Shown here: piece after piece, positions 19,858 to 31,042 of the stretch
How positions within the stretch are numbered: position 1 is the first letter of the stretch
How the letters are laid out: each line of letters starts with the position of its first letter
NCBI RefSeq assembly: GCF_023856365.1
Contig: NW_026042786.1
Location: 34,560 to 98,559 of the forward strand
DNA length: 64,000 nucleotides
Source: Brienomyrus brachyistius
Taxonomy: Eukaryota; Chordata; Actinopteri; Osteoglossiformes; Mormyridae
Reading direction: 5' to 3'
Made by a program: the position numbers and the translations under genes
Notes under the pieces: generated by a model
Told to the model about the DNA's origin: nothing
The model's input: the letters and a program-made list of their open reading frames with translations, nothing else
Databases searched by the model: none

Positions 19858-20645
19858 TGTAACCGCTGCCACCAAATTTCGTTAAATTGCTGGGGAGGTC
19901 CAGATACATGAGACAGGAATAGAAGGATTATTCTTTATTAATATACAGACGAGGGTTACAACCCTCCCTAGGGCAATAGAAGGGGATACCTGCCACGGGA
20001 CATTCTAAAACGCTTAATGTGAAAATGCGTAACGCAACTTAATGTATTAAAACAGTCACCACAAATCACCAAATTTCTCGCGAATGTATCTGGCCATAAA
20101 GACTTACCTGACAAGAAATCAAAACCGAAATGCTAGGAATATGGACTTTAAGCCTTTTCTTTATGGGCGTCAATGGAGGGGAAAACGCTTGACGTAAGAT
20201 GAAGTCCATATTCCTAGCATTTCGGTTTTGATTTCTTCCCTGGCATGGGTGACGGGTGCACCACGTTCCCAAAGCCACGTTAGCCTCGAGCGAACTGCCC
20301 GGAGAAACCGCTCACACCAGCGCTGCAACCCGATCTCCTCCCCTTTTAAACACACATTTCTATGGCGTTAAATTAGTGCCAAAAGTCGTGCGCATAAAAA
20401 CAGAAAATCCATGCTCTCTACGCGCTCGCGATTGCACAGCACTCACTCACTCGCTCGCCGTTAAATTAGGGCCAAAAGTCGAACCACGCGCGTGCGTGTG
20501 CTCGAGTGCTGAAAACCCATCCCCTCTACGCGCTCGCGTCTGCACAGCACTCGCTCGCTCGAATTTCCCGCTTCGTCTTACCGTATATAAAAGAATGGGC
20601 CAATGTACGGTAAATTGCATTGTGAATAAAATTTCTTAATACAAC
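19858..20645 (-). mobile_element. Candidate solo LTR
   Basis: The ends TGTAACC (19858) and TACAACA (20645) are short inverted termini. On the minus strand the block shows two diverged GC-rich 90-bp repeats with 'gcgagcgcgtagag' (about 20350-20570), a TATA-like TTTAAAAGG near 20350 and ATTAATAAAG near 19940 as poly(A) signal. That is the order of U3 enhancer repeats, TATA and R. No convincing target duplication was found. Confidence 0.4.
20113..20237. repeat. Perfect 36-bp inverted repeat (hairpin)
   Basis: Arms 20113-20148 and 20202-20237 are exact reverse complements (AAGAAATCAAAACCG... and ...CGGTTTTGATTTCTT) around a 53-base loop. The loop itself contains CGTCAA (20168-20173) and TTGACG (20189-20194), a second small stem. 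It lies within the candidate LTR at 19858-20645. Confidence 0.9.
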
Positions 20646-20699
20646 ATCACAAAACCAATTTAATAAATTCAAATCCTGGGAAGAACGCTCCTCAGATAT

Positions 20700-21125
20700 T
20701 AGTTCTCGGGTTAGTGTTAGCAGACTATAGGCGAAACCACCTTAAGTGCTATCTGTTAATGTTTATTAAATTAGCATTAAAATGGAGAGGTTTATAATAT
20801 CTTTTGTCCTTGTAGCTGCTAAATACACTCATTATTAAAGCCATAAAGTTGTCTGCCTACTACATTGGAATCTCCACTGAGTAAGTGTTTTTGATGGATT
20901 TTATTTAACTTTATTATACTCTGGTCCTTAGATCTAATGTCATACTTCTTCACTTATATTGTTTGTGAAAAGGTTTACCACGGTCAAACAGAGCAGCCAC
21001 TACATCATCATACATGAACAAGCACCTCACAAAACAAAAACATTTCATTTTCATAATTAAAACTTTTGAATGGTAGGCCTAGTGTGTGGATCAGAGACAA
21101 GATCTTGACACCTCATTAACTATAA
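20700..21125. other. Unassigned interval
   Basis: AT-rich. No supported feature. Confidence 0.4.
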
Positions 21126-21126
21126 T

Positions 21127-21960
21127 TTGTTCTGTGAACAGCTCAGATACCACCTTCTCGAAAGTCTTCTGCATAAAATAGAAATAGGATTCAGCGCGAC
21201 TCCACTAAATTTGGATTACCTGGAGTTCCTTTGTCATCAGGAGCTGTATCTTCTGCAGGCCCTGTCTAATCACATTGAAGTACCTCCTGCTATCACCCTG
21301 GCTTTGCAAGAGCTCTTTGACCTTGTGAGGGCACATCTGGAACGTCCAGCCCCATGTGTCACACAGGAAGTCGCTGCCACCAATAGACGACCCAAGATTT
21401 TGATTGAAGAACAATGTTTGAAAGAAATGCTCCATACTCAACTTCCTGTGCCTTGCATAGCCACACTGATGGGTGTTTCAAGAAGAACAATCTTAAGAAG
21501 AATAAAAGAGTATGAGCTCTGTGTTAGGGAACTTGACAATTTGGTTTCTTCTGTCAAGAATGATCTACCAAATGCAGGCTACAGGATAGTCAATGCAGGC
21601 TGCAGTCAATGGGCTACAGGGTTCGGTGGAGAAGAGTTGCAGCCTCCATGCATAGGGTTGATTCCATGCGCATCATATAAAGGTTGTCAAGTCTTGGCTG
21701 TGTTGTACGCAGAATGTACCAGGGCCTTTGTCTCTAGTACACGTGGACACAAACCACAAGTTGATCCGGTTTGTATTACCAGCAAATTTATTTGGAGTAA
21801 ACCCTGGGTGGATTGGTGTGAGGTGGTGGTGGGGCTTTGGAGAAGATTTCCTGCCGATCAACACTAGCAACTTATATCTATCTGTCATGGAGGTCTCGGG
21901 ACTCACAGATATTCAGAGACATGTGGATAGTTTACCAGTGGTTTTCAGCAGGAAATAGTT
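21127..21960 (+). pseudogene. Integrase-like transposon-derived gene, frameshifted
   Basis: The first frame (21127-21867) begins with an alpha-helical region and a helix-turn-helix-like segment (PVPCIATLMGVSRRTILRRI) and then loses similarity after NAGYRIVNAG. Other frames supply RLSSLGCVVRRMYQ (about 21685-21725) and PLSLVHVDTNHKLIRF (about 21722-21770). HTH followed by 'VDTNHKLIRF' is the layout of a family of fish DDE integrase-like genes derived from transposons. At least two frame changes occur between the HTH and the DDE start, and the rest of the DDE domain is missing. A domesticated gene is unlikely given the breaks. Confidence 0.6.
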
Positions 21961-21974
21961 ATTACTACAAATTG

Positions 21975-23430
21975 TCACCCCCCCCCCCGCCCCCCACAGA
22001 AACTGGATCTGGCTATAGTGGGAAAATCTTTTTTTTTTTTTTATTTGTGAGAACTTGAAAGCAAAACAAAACTTGGAAAAAATATATGCTCATTCACCAA
22101 TTTTCTAATCTGGGGTCTAAAGTGGTCAGGCTTGCAAGTGTATTTGGTTATTTGTCTATCCTAGCCTGTTGCAGTGTATATTTCCTGTATATTTTGCATG
22201 TAAAAAATGTTGTTTGTTATGTCAGTGCTTAATATTATCATGTAGTCTTCATGAACTTTCTTCATCTTGGCCAGGGACTGCATTTGAAAAGTAGCCACTT
22301 GACTAAAATTGGCACATTTTCAGAAATGCCAGCAACAATACTGATAATGAACACCCCTCTAACTGACTCTCAGTTGGTTTAGAAAAAAGACTTTTAAGAG
22401 AAAAGAAAGCCTTCCTTTGGTTTTGCATTTTTCTCTTTTTTGTTGGCTGTGCACAATATATTAGAAGAATACCTTACAATTATATTAGTTAAGAAATAAC
22501 AGATTGCGTATATACAATATTAAGGTGATAACAACAACCCTCACTGTCTCTAGGTGCTGCTTCAGACAGGGCATTCTGCAGCAGGGACACCACCCGTCGT
22601 GCAGCATCCAGCAAATCTCCCTATCACAACAGCCCACATAACAGAATAACATTAGTGTATGATTCAGTAGGGCTAGTCCAGGTCTGGAAAGTAGTTGGGC
22701 CAGATTTTTAAACCAAGAAATTTAGCTGGGCCAGACATTTTCAGCGGCCCAGTAAGCAACAGGTAATGGCATTTTAAACAAACACAAATCAAGGTACATT
22801 ATTTTAAAAAACTACAACTGAACAGAATCTGAGAGCAATATTTTTTTTCACTTCTGAAATGAGAAAAATATTTTGGTCGTATCTGACCTAGACGCATCCC
22901 AAAGAAAAAAAATGCCTATTAGATGGTAAACAGACATAAAGAAAAAGGGAAAAATCGTCTATAATCATCATCCGCTTATACTGTGGTGATCCATTTCACC
23001 CACACAGGCATGATCACCATTAGCGGTTTTCACATTATTGTCGAGGTGACTATTCACTTTACCTCTGCTTTCTCCGACATCTTCCTGATTCTGCCGCCAA
23101 CAAGGGGCTCATAGGGTGGAGACTGAGGGTGTTAAACAGACCAATCTTTTGTCACTGAATGCAACAAATAATGTATTTATCTGTCAAAAGTCCAGCACCA
23201 GGAAAAGCAACAGAGTGACAGTAGAAACTGTAATAATAATGGAAGTGCGCCGCCCTACAGGGAAGGAGGAGTGATGGGAGTCCCGGTGGTGGCTAAGCGC
23301 GCGTGGGGAGAGGCGTCGTACTGTGAGGCTTCATGAACTTCCGATGGGGCAGTGCTGTCATACAGCGGGGAGCCTGAGAGGGGCACTGTGGCCGGGTGCG
23401 AGAGCCCTGGGTAATGAGTTGTAGAGCTGC
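21975..23430. other. Unassigned interval with simple tracts
   Basis: A C-run and a T-run at 21978-22042. Around 22553-22620 the plus strand has an acceptor-like 'ctgtctctag' followed by a short open stretch, but no partner exon or domain was recognised. Confidence 0.35.
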
Positions 23431-23434
23431 GCAG

Positions 23435-23711
23435 TGTCACGATCGGGTACAAGCAGGCAGGCGATCGTGCGGGCAAGGCGTGCAAGGAGCAAGCGGACAG
23501 GCAAAAACGGGAGTTTAATTAGGAAGCGCGGACGGGGAAACATCTCACGCATACAAACATCAATGACAGACACTGGACTCAGGTAAGACACGGACTGAAA
23601 TACACAGGACTGAGCAAATTAACTAGATACAGCTGGGTACAAATCGGGAGAAAACACGTGGGTAATCAGGGGGCGTGGCACACAGGAGGAGCGGACGAGC
23701 CGGGCATGACA
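23435..23711 (-). mobile_element. Solo LTR of the TGTCA family
   Basis: 277 bp with ends TGTCACGATCGGGTAC and GGGCATGACA, clearly related to the LTRs at 41668 and 44432 but diverged. CGCAG flanks both sides (23430-23434 and 23712-23716), a 5-bp target duplication. Orientation is given by similarity to the full element. Confidence 0.85.
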
Positions 23712-23950
23712 CGCAGGAACTGAGAGCCCAAGCTGTTGGACATTCCACTGGACTAGGAGACTGGGGTGAGTGAGGAGGAGCTCATTGACCACAAACTGGG
23801 ATACTGGCTGTGTGTGAGCAATGGGGTGGAGATTAAGGAAAGACGTTAAATCAGCATGCAGTGTTGCCTGGAAACAACAACAAATATACTAGTGTCACTG
23901 TACTAAAACAATATCAAAATAATGCCTATTTTTTATTCATTTTACTTGTA

Positions 23951-24068
23951 GAGTGCAAAGTACAAAGGAAAACAAAGAGTAACTATGGCGAAATAAATCA
24001 AAGCATGTCCCAGAATGATGGGCCTGAATGGATCAGGACAGAAGAAGGCGAAAGTCCTGTTAACGAGG
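23951..24068 (+). other. Exon-like block, unrecognised
   Basis: The acceptor-like TTTTACTTGTAG ends near 23950 and the donor GAG|GTGAGA starts near 24069. Between them one frame is open: ECKVQRKTKSNYGEINQ and on to EGESPVNE. It contains a YxxI-like NYGEIN. I cannot assign it; a cytoplasmic-tail exon of a receptor is one guess. Confidence 0.3.
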
Positions 24069-24229
24069 TGAGACGATGCAGACACAGGCCAGGATGTGGG
24101 TATAGGCGAGAACAAGAGGGAAGACGGGGGCCCGAGACTCAGCATGGGGACAGGTGGGGGAGGGGAGGCACGGGCTCACCTGGAGCTGCTCCCGGAGGTG
24201 CCGCTATGACTCATGGGTAACATGCCGGA

Positions 24230-25410
24230 ATGGGACGGCACCTGTAGGCTGGACCAGTTGTCATGGGAGGGCAACATGGACAGACAGGTAGACGAGCTGT
24301 CTGAATAAGCAGCTGCAAGTATAAAACAATAAATGAAGCAGGTATGTGGTGGGCAGTGTTACAGCGTCCTTAATATGGTCAATACAGAAAAGGCATGTTA
24401 TCATGTTATGTATATACTGCCTCCAGTTACTTAATGCCTAACTTTAATACATTGATTGATTTGTTCACTGCTGCAGCCTGTGTCAACTTTCCTTTCAGAC
24501 AGATGTAAAGTCCATTCTGTTTTTGTTCTGTGTAGTTTTTTTTGAACAGCATATGGCTGAATTCTGTTAAACCTCAGACTGAAGAAAATTGTGTTAATTG
24601 AAAAGCAAATATCAAAAACTCAGTCTGCAGGAATGTTTTTCTAAATATTTCTGTGGACTTTTGGAAATTTCACGAAATTCCATTGCTCCATTACATAAAC
24701 ACTGAGTGAGATTTCATTCCCATTACTGCAACGTATGAAGAGGATTATGACTTATTACTTTAGGTTATCGGACTGAGTGAGTTTTGGAAATTTGCTCTTC
24801 GATAACTGAAGCAGTGCTGTGAATGCAGAGGTTATATGCGTCGCATATCAACAGAACTGTATGTTTATGTCTTGTCTTAATTATTTTGATTAAATGTCTA
24901 ACTATTCCCAATATGTGTGAACATACTTGGCCAAATAAAGCTGATTCTGATTCAGTCAGAGGGTAATCGTCGGTGTGCTGTACTATCGTGGTGACCCACA
25001 CAGAGAGCTTAGGACCATGATTTCAGTGTGTGCTTGTGTGAGGGGACAGGCAGGGCGGCGGCTCACTGGGTGATGCACTCCTGTGGGTATAGGGGCTGGG
25101 ATAGGGGGCGGAGCAGTTACTCCTCAAGGAGGAGTAACAGTCACAGCCGTGGGGGGAGGAGAGGGAGAGGGTGCTCCCAAACTGGGGGTGTGGGTTTGAT
25201 GAAGAGCAGAGAGACCCTGAGCCTGGGATGAACCAGCTGCCTACTGAAACGAAAGCGGATAAAGACAGAAACTAGAACCTCAAACTAAACAACACAAACA
25301 ACAATATCAAGTTATATTCAATCATTAAACCGTTATATATTTAATCTAAACAATAGTAATAAATATCGTTCCGATTCAAAATATCATTTACGGGTGAATC
25401 TTATGACTTG
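24230..25410. other. Unassigned interval with LINE-like tail
   Basis: GC-rich purine tracts, then AT-rich DNA. 'ggccaaataaagctgattctgattc' at about 24928-24955 is a tail often found at the 3' end of fish LINEs. No gene is supported. Confidence 0.35.
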
Positions 25411-26261
25411 CATTGGGAAACAGGAAACGGGCCAAGCTGCAGGGCCAGTTCAAAGGCATAGTGCGAGGCGCCCAGAAAGGGGGCGAGGTCTGGGCGGAGT
25501 CAGCTAAAGAAGAAAAAGGCCTGACCTTTTTCTGGATGCTGTGGACTGTGTTTGTGTGTGAGCTGCAGCTGCATGTTCCTTACATTTTTTTTATTAACAC
25601 CAGCACCGTGAGGTTTGGCCTGGACTGGGTCCTGTCCTGCACGGTTGAAGACATGTTGACTGATGGTCAGCCCGTGTTCTGTTGGATCCCACAGAAAGGA
25701 AATGGGAATCCCGTTTGGATCGGATGCTGACAGTTGAAAAAAAACTCATGTCTGTGTGTTATGAAAGAATATCAATAAATGTTTCCGAAAGGGGATGACT
25801 CATTTGGTAATTATTTACGGCTTATGTTATGGCTGAGAAATTTACAGTCTTTACTAAAGTCTGACTTCTTTCGAGTCACCTTTAATATAGATTGGACACT
25901 CTCTATGCTATGTACAATACTTATATAGATGGTACATGTTTACTTGCTTGCACAGATGGTTGATTAGGTAATTAGTGTAAGTGTGTGTGTGTGTGTGTGT
26001 GTGTCCAATCGCATGTATGTCCAAGGTCCATAGTAAGTAATATACACTGATCAAGAGATGCCTGAAAGTGGATGAAAGAGGACATTAGTGGGTGTATCAC
26101 TTAGTGTAACGGGTGCAGGAAAATGAGCAGGACTGCAAGCCATATAATGACCCACTGTCCTTATCTAGCTCTTAATACAGTATGCATACAGTGATGTATC
26201 TACAATGGACAGCTACTATAAGCAGATAGCACAGTACAGGTGCTTAATCTGTATGCTATTT

Positions 26262-26495
26262 CCATCCATCCATTGTCCAAACCGCTTATCCTACTGGGTC
26301 ACAGGGGGTCCGGAGTCTATCCCGGAATCAATGGGCACGAGGCAGGGAAGAACCCAGGATGGGGGGCCAGCCCATCACAGCTCACACTCACACACCATTC
26401 ACTCACACATGCACACCTACGGGCAATTTAGCTACTCCAATTAGCCTCAGCATGTTTTTGGACTGTGGGGGGAAACCGGAGGAAACTAGCAGCTT
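26262..26495 (-). repeat. SINE copy in left arm of inverted repeat
   Basis: TGGA-tailed SINE, 3' part only; it ends abruptly after 'ggggggaaaccggagg' near 26485. Confidence 0.75.
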
Positions 26496-27490
26496 TGTGT
26501 GGTAATTGTTTGTATTAAAAATACATTGGATCAAGTCAAATTATTTTTATGAAGAATTAACATCTAAAAGCTGCTAGTAGACCGTGGGAAAATAATTTTT
26601 CTATTTTCTTGCTGCCATCTCGTGGCCAAAAGTAGGTATTGCAATTTCCATCATATGTAAGAGGGCCTGCCCATCAGAGTAATGTACATCCTGTGACATG
26701 TATTGACTATCAAGACAAACTGAAACACGGTGTATTAGGCTGTCAATGAGTACTGGACTAGGGTGAAAAACTGCCTGATAATCTACCTATTAACTAGAAG
26801 AGTACAAACTGGAGACGGATCCCCTAATACAGAGGGATTAACGTCTGTGCCACATCCAGAACCATTCAGTGTAGGAGTCTGGTGGTTCTACTGGATACTG
26901 ACAAGTACCCAGCCCCTTTGTTCCCTCTGATAATCATCAGTCCTCCTCTGAATGCCTTCACCACTCTATTCCTGAATAGGTACACATTTAAATATGCTAG
27001 CAAGATCAAGGTATTGGGATAACTGTTAGGTTCGCTGTTAAGAGAGTTGCAGTGAAAACCATCATACACAGTGGCCCTTTCTGGATAAGATTACCTCCCT
27101 CTGATCTAACAGGTCAAGATCAAAGCAAGGTGCATTGCAATGTCTGACACCCAGCACACTACAGCATATAAAATACAGGTATCCATCGCCTTCCGCATTT
27201 GGAACCAGGACCACTTGTTGCAAGTCAATTTGGGCGTATCTCAAGTTATACGAGAGAGGCAAGACATTAAGGACAGTATACACAGTACTGAAATAATAAT
27301 GTACATATTAAACCACAGCACTTAATAAACAGATACTGCACTTACATTTCACAAAAAAAAAATAAAGCACAGATTGCACTAAGAAATCAAAAGATGCATG
27401 TGCTAGCAAACAGTGGGAGCTGAGGAAGAAGCAGTGGTGAAATACTTTATTGTACAGTACAGTAAGTTTCTTTTTATAGAATGAAATAGC
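26496..27490. other. Spacer of the inverted repeat
   Basis: About 1 kb of AT-rich sequence without a gene. It is unique within the window as far as I can see. Confidence 0.4.
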
Positions 27491-27494
27491 ATAC

Positions 27495-27848
27495 AGGGGG
27501 CGGCATGGTGGTGCAGTGGTTAGCACTGTTGCCTCACACCTCTGGGACCCGGGTTCGAGTCTCTGCCTGGGTCACATGGGTGTGGAGTTTGCATGTTCTC
27601 CCCATGTCGTCGTGGGGTTTCCTCCCGCAGTCCAAGAATATGCTGAGAATATGCTGAGGCTAACTGGAGTTACTAAATTGCCCGTAGGTATGCATGTATG
27701 AGTGAATAGTGTGTGAGTGTGCCCTGTGATGGGCTGGCTCCCCATCCTGGGTTGTTCCCTGCCTCGTGCCCATTGCTTCCGGGATAGGCTCCAGACCCCC
27801 CACGACCCAGTAGGATAAGCGGTTTGGACAATGGATGGATGGATGGAA
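27495..27848 (+). repeat. Full-length SINE copy
   Basis: Starts GGGGGCGGCATGGTGGTGCA and ends in TGGA repeats. A box A-like GTGGTGCAGTGGTTAGC and box B-like GGTTCGAGTCT lie 30 bp apart at the 5' end, supporting a Pol III, tRNA-derived SINE. Confidence 0.8.
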
Positions 27849-28429
27849 ATAGCATACAGATCTTATAAGCACCTGTACTGTGCTATCTGCTCATAGTAGC
27901 TGTCCATTGTAGATACATCACTGTATGCATACTGTATTAAGAGCTAGACAAGGGTCATTATATGGCTTGCAGTCCTGCTCATTTTCCTGCACGCGTTACA
28001 CTAAGTGATACACCCACTAATGTCCTCTTTTATCCACTTTCGGGCATCTCTTGATCAGTGTATATTATTTACTATGGACCTTGGACATACATGCGATTGA
28101 ACGCACACACACACTTACACTAATTACCTAATCATCCATCTGTGCAAGCAGGTAAACATTTACCATCTATGTAAGTATTGCACATTGCATAGAGAGTGTC
28201 CAATCTATATTAAAGGTGACTCAAAAGAAGTCAGACTTCAGTAAAGACTGTAAATTGGCAGCCATAACATAAGCCGTAAATAATTACCAAATGAGTCATC
28301 CCCTTTCGGAAACATTTATTGATATTCTTTCATAACACACAGACATGAGTTTTTTTTCAACTGTCAGCATCCTTCTCGATTGTCAGAAGCTCTGCGCTAG
28401 AGGGAGGTTTACTGGTCTTATACTCTTCT

Positions 28430-28720
28430 GGCACCTTGTGTGATTCCTGACTTGGGACATCAGTTTGGCTCCTTCTGTATGTGGTTTACATTGTATTTGT
28501 TCTTTAAAGTTGCCCCTTCAGAATTAGACAGTGTAACCAGCTTGCCACATATTGCCTGGATGACATAAGGTCCGGTAAAATCCGGTTCCGTTCTTCCTCC
28601 TTTCCGTCCCCGCTTCCTCATGTTGAACAGAAGCGCCTCATCTCCAACATGATAAACTGTGTTTTGGTACCTCTTTTGTATTTGTTTACCACATGCCTGC
28701 TTCTGTTTTTCCTGTGACTA
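28430..28720 (-). pseudogene. Ty3-like integrase C-terminal fragment
   Basis: The minus strand encodes VYHVGDEALLFNMRKRGRKG followed by GRTEPDFTGPYVIQAI and NKYNVNHIQKE. The 'GD.VLL.N.RKR.RKGGR..PDF.GPY' pattern is the C-terminal domain of integrases in Ty3-like elements and in genes derived from them. It is collinear on the minus strand with the integrase-core scrap at about 29340-29400 and the gag-like scrap at 31700-32000. Confidence 0.65.
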
Positions 28721-28969
28721 GGAGATGTTTTCAGCTGTTGTTGCTTATTGTCTCAACTACTTTATTTTTTTCATCAAAAAACGTGCCGTAGCTTTTCTCA
28801 TCGGGAAGAATAATTGTGGAAAGCTGAAGTGGAAAAACATTCATAGCAAATTATTATTATTCACAGATCATTATAAAGAGTCATTTTCTAAAAGCATTAA
28901 GAACAATGTAATTTGCTGTTTCAAGATATGTTTTTAAATAACTACTTGTCAGTCATAAGAAACTCTTCA

Positions 28970-29219
28970 ACACACATGATCCGATCTTGCCACAAATCAT
29001 TTTTAATCTCACTTTTGTTGCCAGCAGTTCAGACATTAATGGCTGTGTGTTGAGTTATTTTGAGGGGACATCAAATTTACACCATTATACAAGCTGTACA
29101 CTGATTACTTTACATTCTATCAGAGTTTCATATCTTTAACGTTGTCCCTTGAAAAGATATAATAAAATATTTACAAAAATGTGTGGGGTGTACTCACTTT
29201 TGTGAGATACTGTATATTA
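28970..29219 (-). mobile_element. Tc1/mariner terminal fragment
   Basis: Ends with GTGTACTCACTTTTGTGAGATACTGTA, the terminal inverted repeat of a widespread fish Tc1 family. The opposite end is missing. Confidence 0.6.
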
Positions 29220-30046
29220 AGGGATTGATTGTCAATAATATCAGTAATTCCTGATGTAATGTTAAAAGAATAGAGCCTGTCTCACACAGTTCTAAAACAA
29301 CCTCAAAAACAGACTTACCATTTTATGTCATCATTCGTTTTCTCATCCAGGCCATTGGTTTGGGGATGATATGCAGCAGTGATCAACGGCAGAACAGGGG
29401 CTCTGAACGCAGTATGGATTAAAAAGGAATTAACCATCTCTCTCAATATAAAATTAGGATCATTTATTCTCTACAGAGGCCCCCATAGAATAGTGCATCC
29501 ATCCCCTCACTCATGTTTAGACAGACGTAAGGCAACAGGCCAATGACATTCAGAACAGCAACAACATCAACAATTGTACAGCTAGTTTTAAAATTTAATA
29601 AAAAAGACAAACCAATTAGGTAATATTAATGAAATTATTAAAATGTGCAGATTAATAGTCAGAAATAATTTGCGATTTTAAGAGCGGAAAGGATACATTA
29701 AAACTCAATTACATTTATCCCTTAATAATTTAAAAAAAAGGTTTTTGAATTTTACATCATGATAAATGAGAACTATATGTGATTACTAATTACTGTTGAC
29801 TAATTTCCTGTCTGGACGTTTCCCTCCTCATTGTTAAAAGTCATTATATGTCTGGGTGCCAGTCAGTGGAAGCACACAGACATGTTGGCCAGCTGTCATA
29901 TTCATTCAGCACCAGCCCATCAAGTAGAGAATTCAGCACCACGGACAGTGACCTGTGTTACAATGACATCAGGTCATTGGCTCTAAATATTTTTCTAGAA
30001 ATAACTAAATGGCTCTATTGTAGAAATTTCCAGCCAGAGTCTTGTG

Positions 30047-31042
30047 GTGCGTTCGTTTTTCTCTCGGAACTTGGAAATTCCAAATTGGGTGACATCACAT
30101 CCAACAATCTCCCGTTCAAGCTAGCACAACTCGGAACAAACATGGCTGCCTCCATGAATACGCTGCTGTGTTGTTGCTTTATATTTTAGCAGTTATGGAG
30201 TAAGATTATTATTTCAGACAAATAAACAAGAAACAGGAACTAGTCAAACCACATTAAAAGCTTTATAAAGTATTTTAGTACATTCATAGCGATATTCTTT
30301 TTTCGAGAGGCAAACAAACTACAAACAAACCAAAAACACTAACAAGTCTGGTAAAAATCTGATATTGCATGTTAGGATACTGTTTACGGTCACAATATGG
30401 TATTCTCTAAATCGAACACGTGCAATTACATTAATAATTACTAATAATTATAAATAATAATAATAATAAATGGGCGGTATGGTCGTGCACTGGTTAGCAC
30501 TGTTGCCTCACACCTCTGGGACCCAGGTTCAAATCTCCGCCTGGGTCACATGTGTGTGGAGTTTGCATGTTCTCCCCATGTCGTCGTGGGGTTTCCTCCG
30601 GGTACTCCGGTTCCCCCCCACAGTCCAAAAACATGCTGAGGCTAATTGGACTTGCTAAATTGCCCGTAGGAATGCATGTGAGAGTGCATGGTGTGTGTGA
30701 GTGTGCCCTGCGATGGGCTGGCCCCCCATCCTGGGTTGTTCCCAGCCTCGTGCCCATTGCTTCCGGGATAGGCTCCGGACCCCCCGTGACCCAGTAGGAT
30801 AAGCAGTTTGGAAAATGGATGGATGGGATAATAATAAATTTAACAAAATAAACATTTTTAAGGATTTGTAAAATAGAATTAATGTTGAGTGTGTAAGCCG
30901 CCATGTTGAAATTACGTCACAGGGGCAACTCGGACAAGAAGATTCTGTCAGACATTAACGTCATAAAAGAGGCGTTTCTAATGGGAAGTGATGTTTTTCG
31001 TGACGTTTTTGTCCGAGTTGGAGTGAAATAATCAAACGCAGC
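30047..31042. mobile_element. DNA transposon insertion in copy A, with nested SINE
   Basis: Copies B (49820-49835) and C (53217-53235) read directly from CCAGCCAGAGACT to GGTTCCTAT, whereas copy A has about 1 kb in between. The insert starts near GTGCGTTCGTTTTTCTC and ends near AATCAAACGCAGC, imperfect inverted ends, with CTTGTG and CATGTG flanking it as a possible 6-8 bp target duplication. A SINE is nested at 30468-30832. The empty sites make the insertion clear; its family (hAT is my guess) is not. Confidence 0.6.
30468..30832 (+). repeat. SINE copy nested in DNA transposon
   Basis: Full-length TGGA-tailed SINE with box A- and box B-like motifs. It ends GGATGGATGGG. Confidence 0.8.

Larger units (their letters stand above)
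25722..28372. repeat. Large inverted repeat (arms about 0.75 kb, spacer about 1.1 kb)
   Basis: 25722-26486 is repeated in reverse complement at about 27620-28372. The outer ends are GGATGCTGACAGTTGAAAA and its complement. Arms differ by substitutions and by microsatellite length (GT run at 25979-26004 against a short AC run near 28105). Both arms include a TGGA-tailed SINE in mirrored orientation, so the inversion-duplication followed SINE insertion. The right arm lies next to integrase C-terminal coding at 28430-28720, so the arms may include LTR or 3' sequence of that element. Confidence 0.8.

Noticed and set aside
25413..25730. 105-residue frame upstream of the inverted repeat
   Set aside because: No domain, no splice context and no related copy in the window; not supported as a gene.
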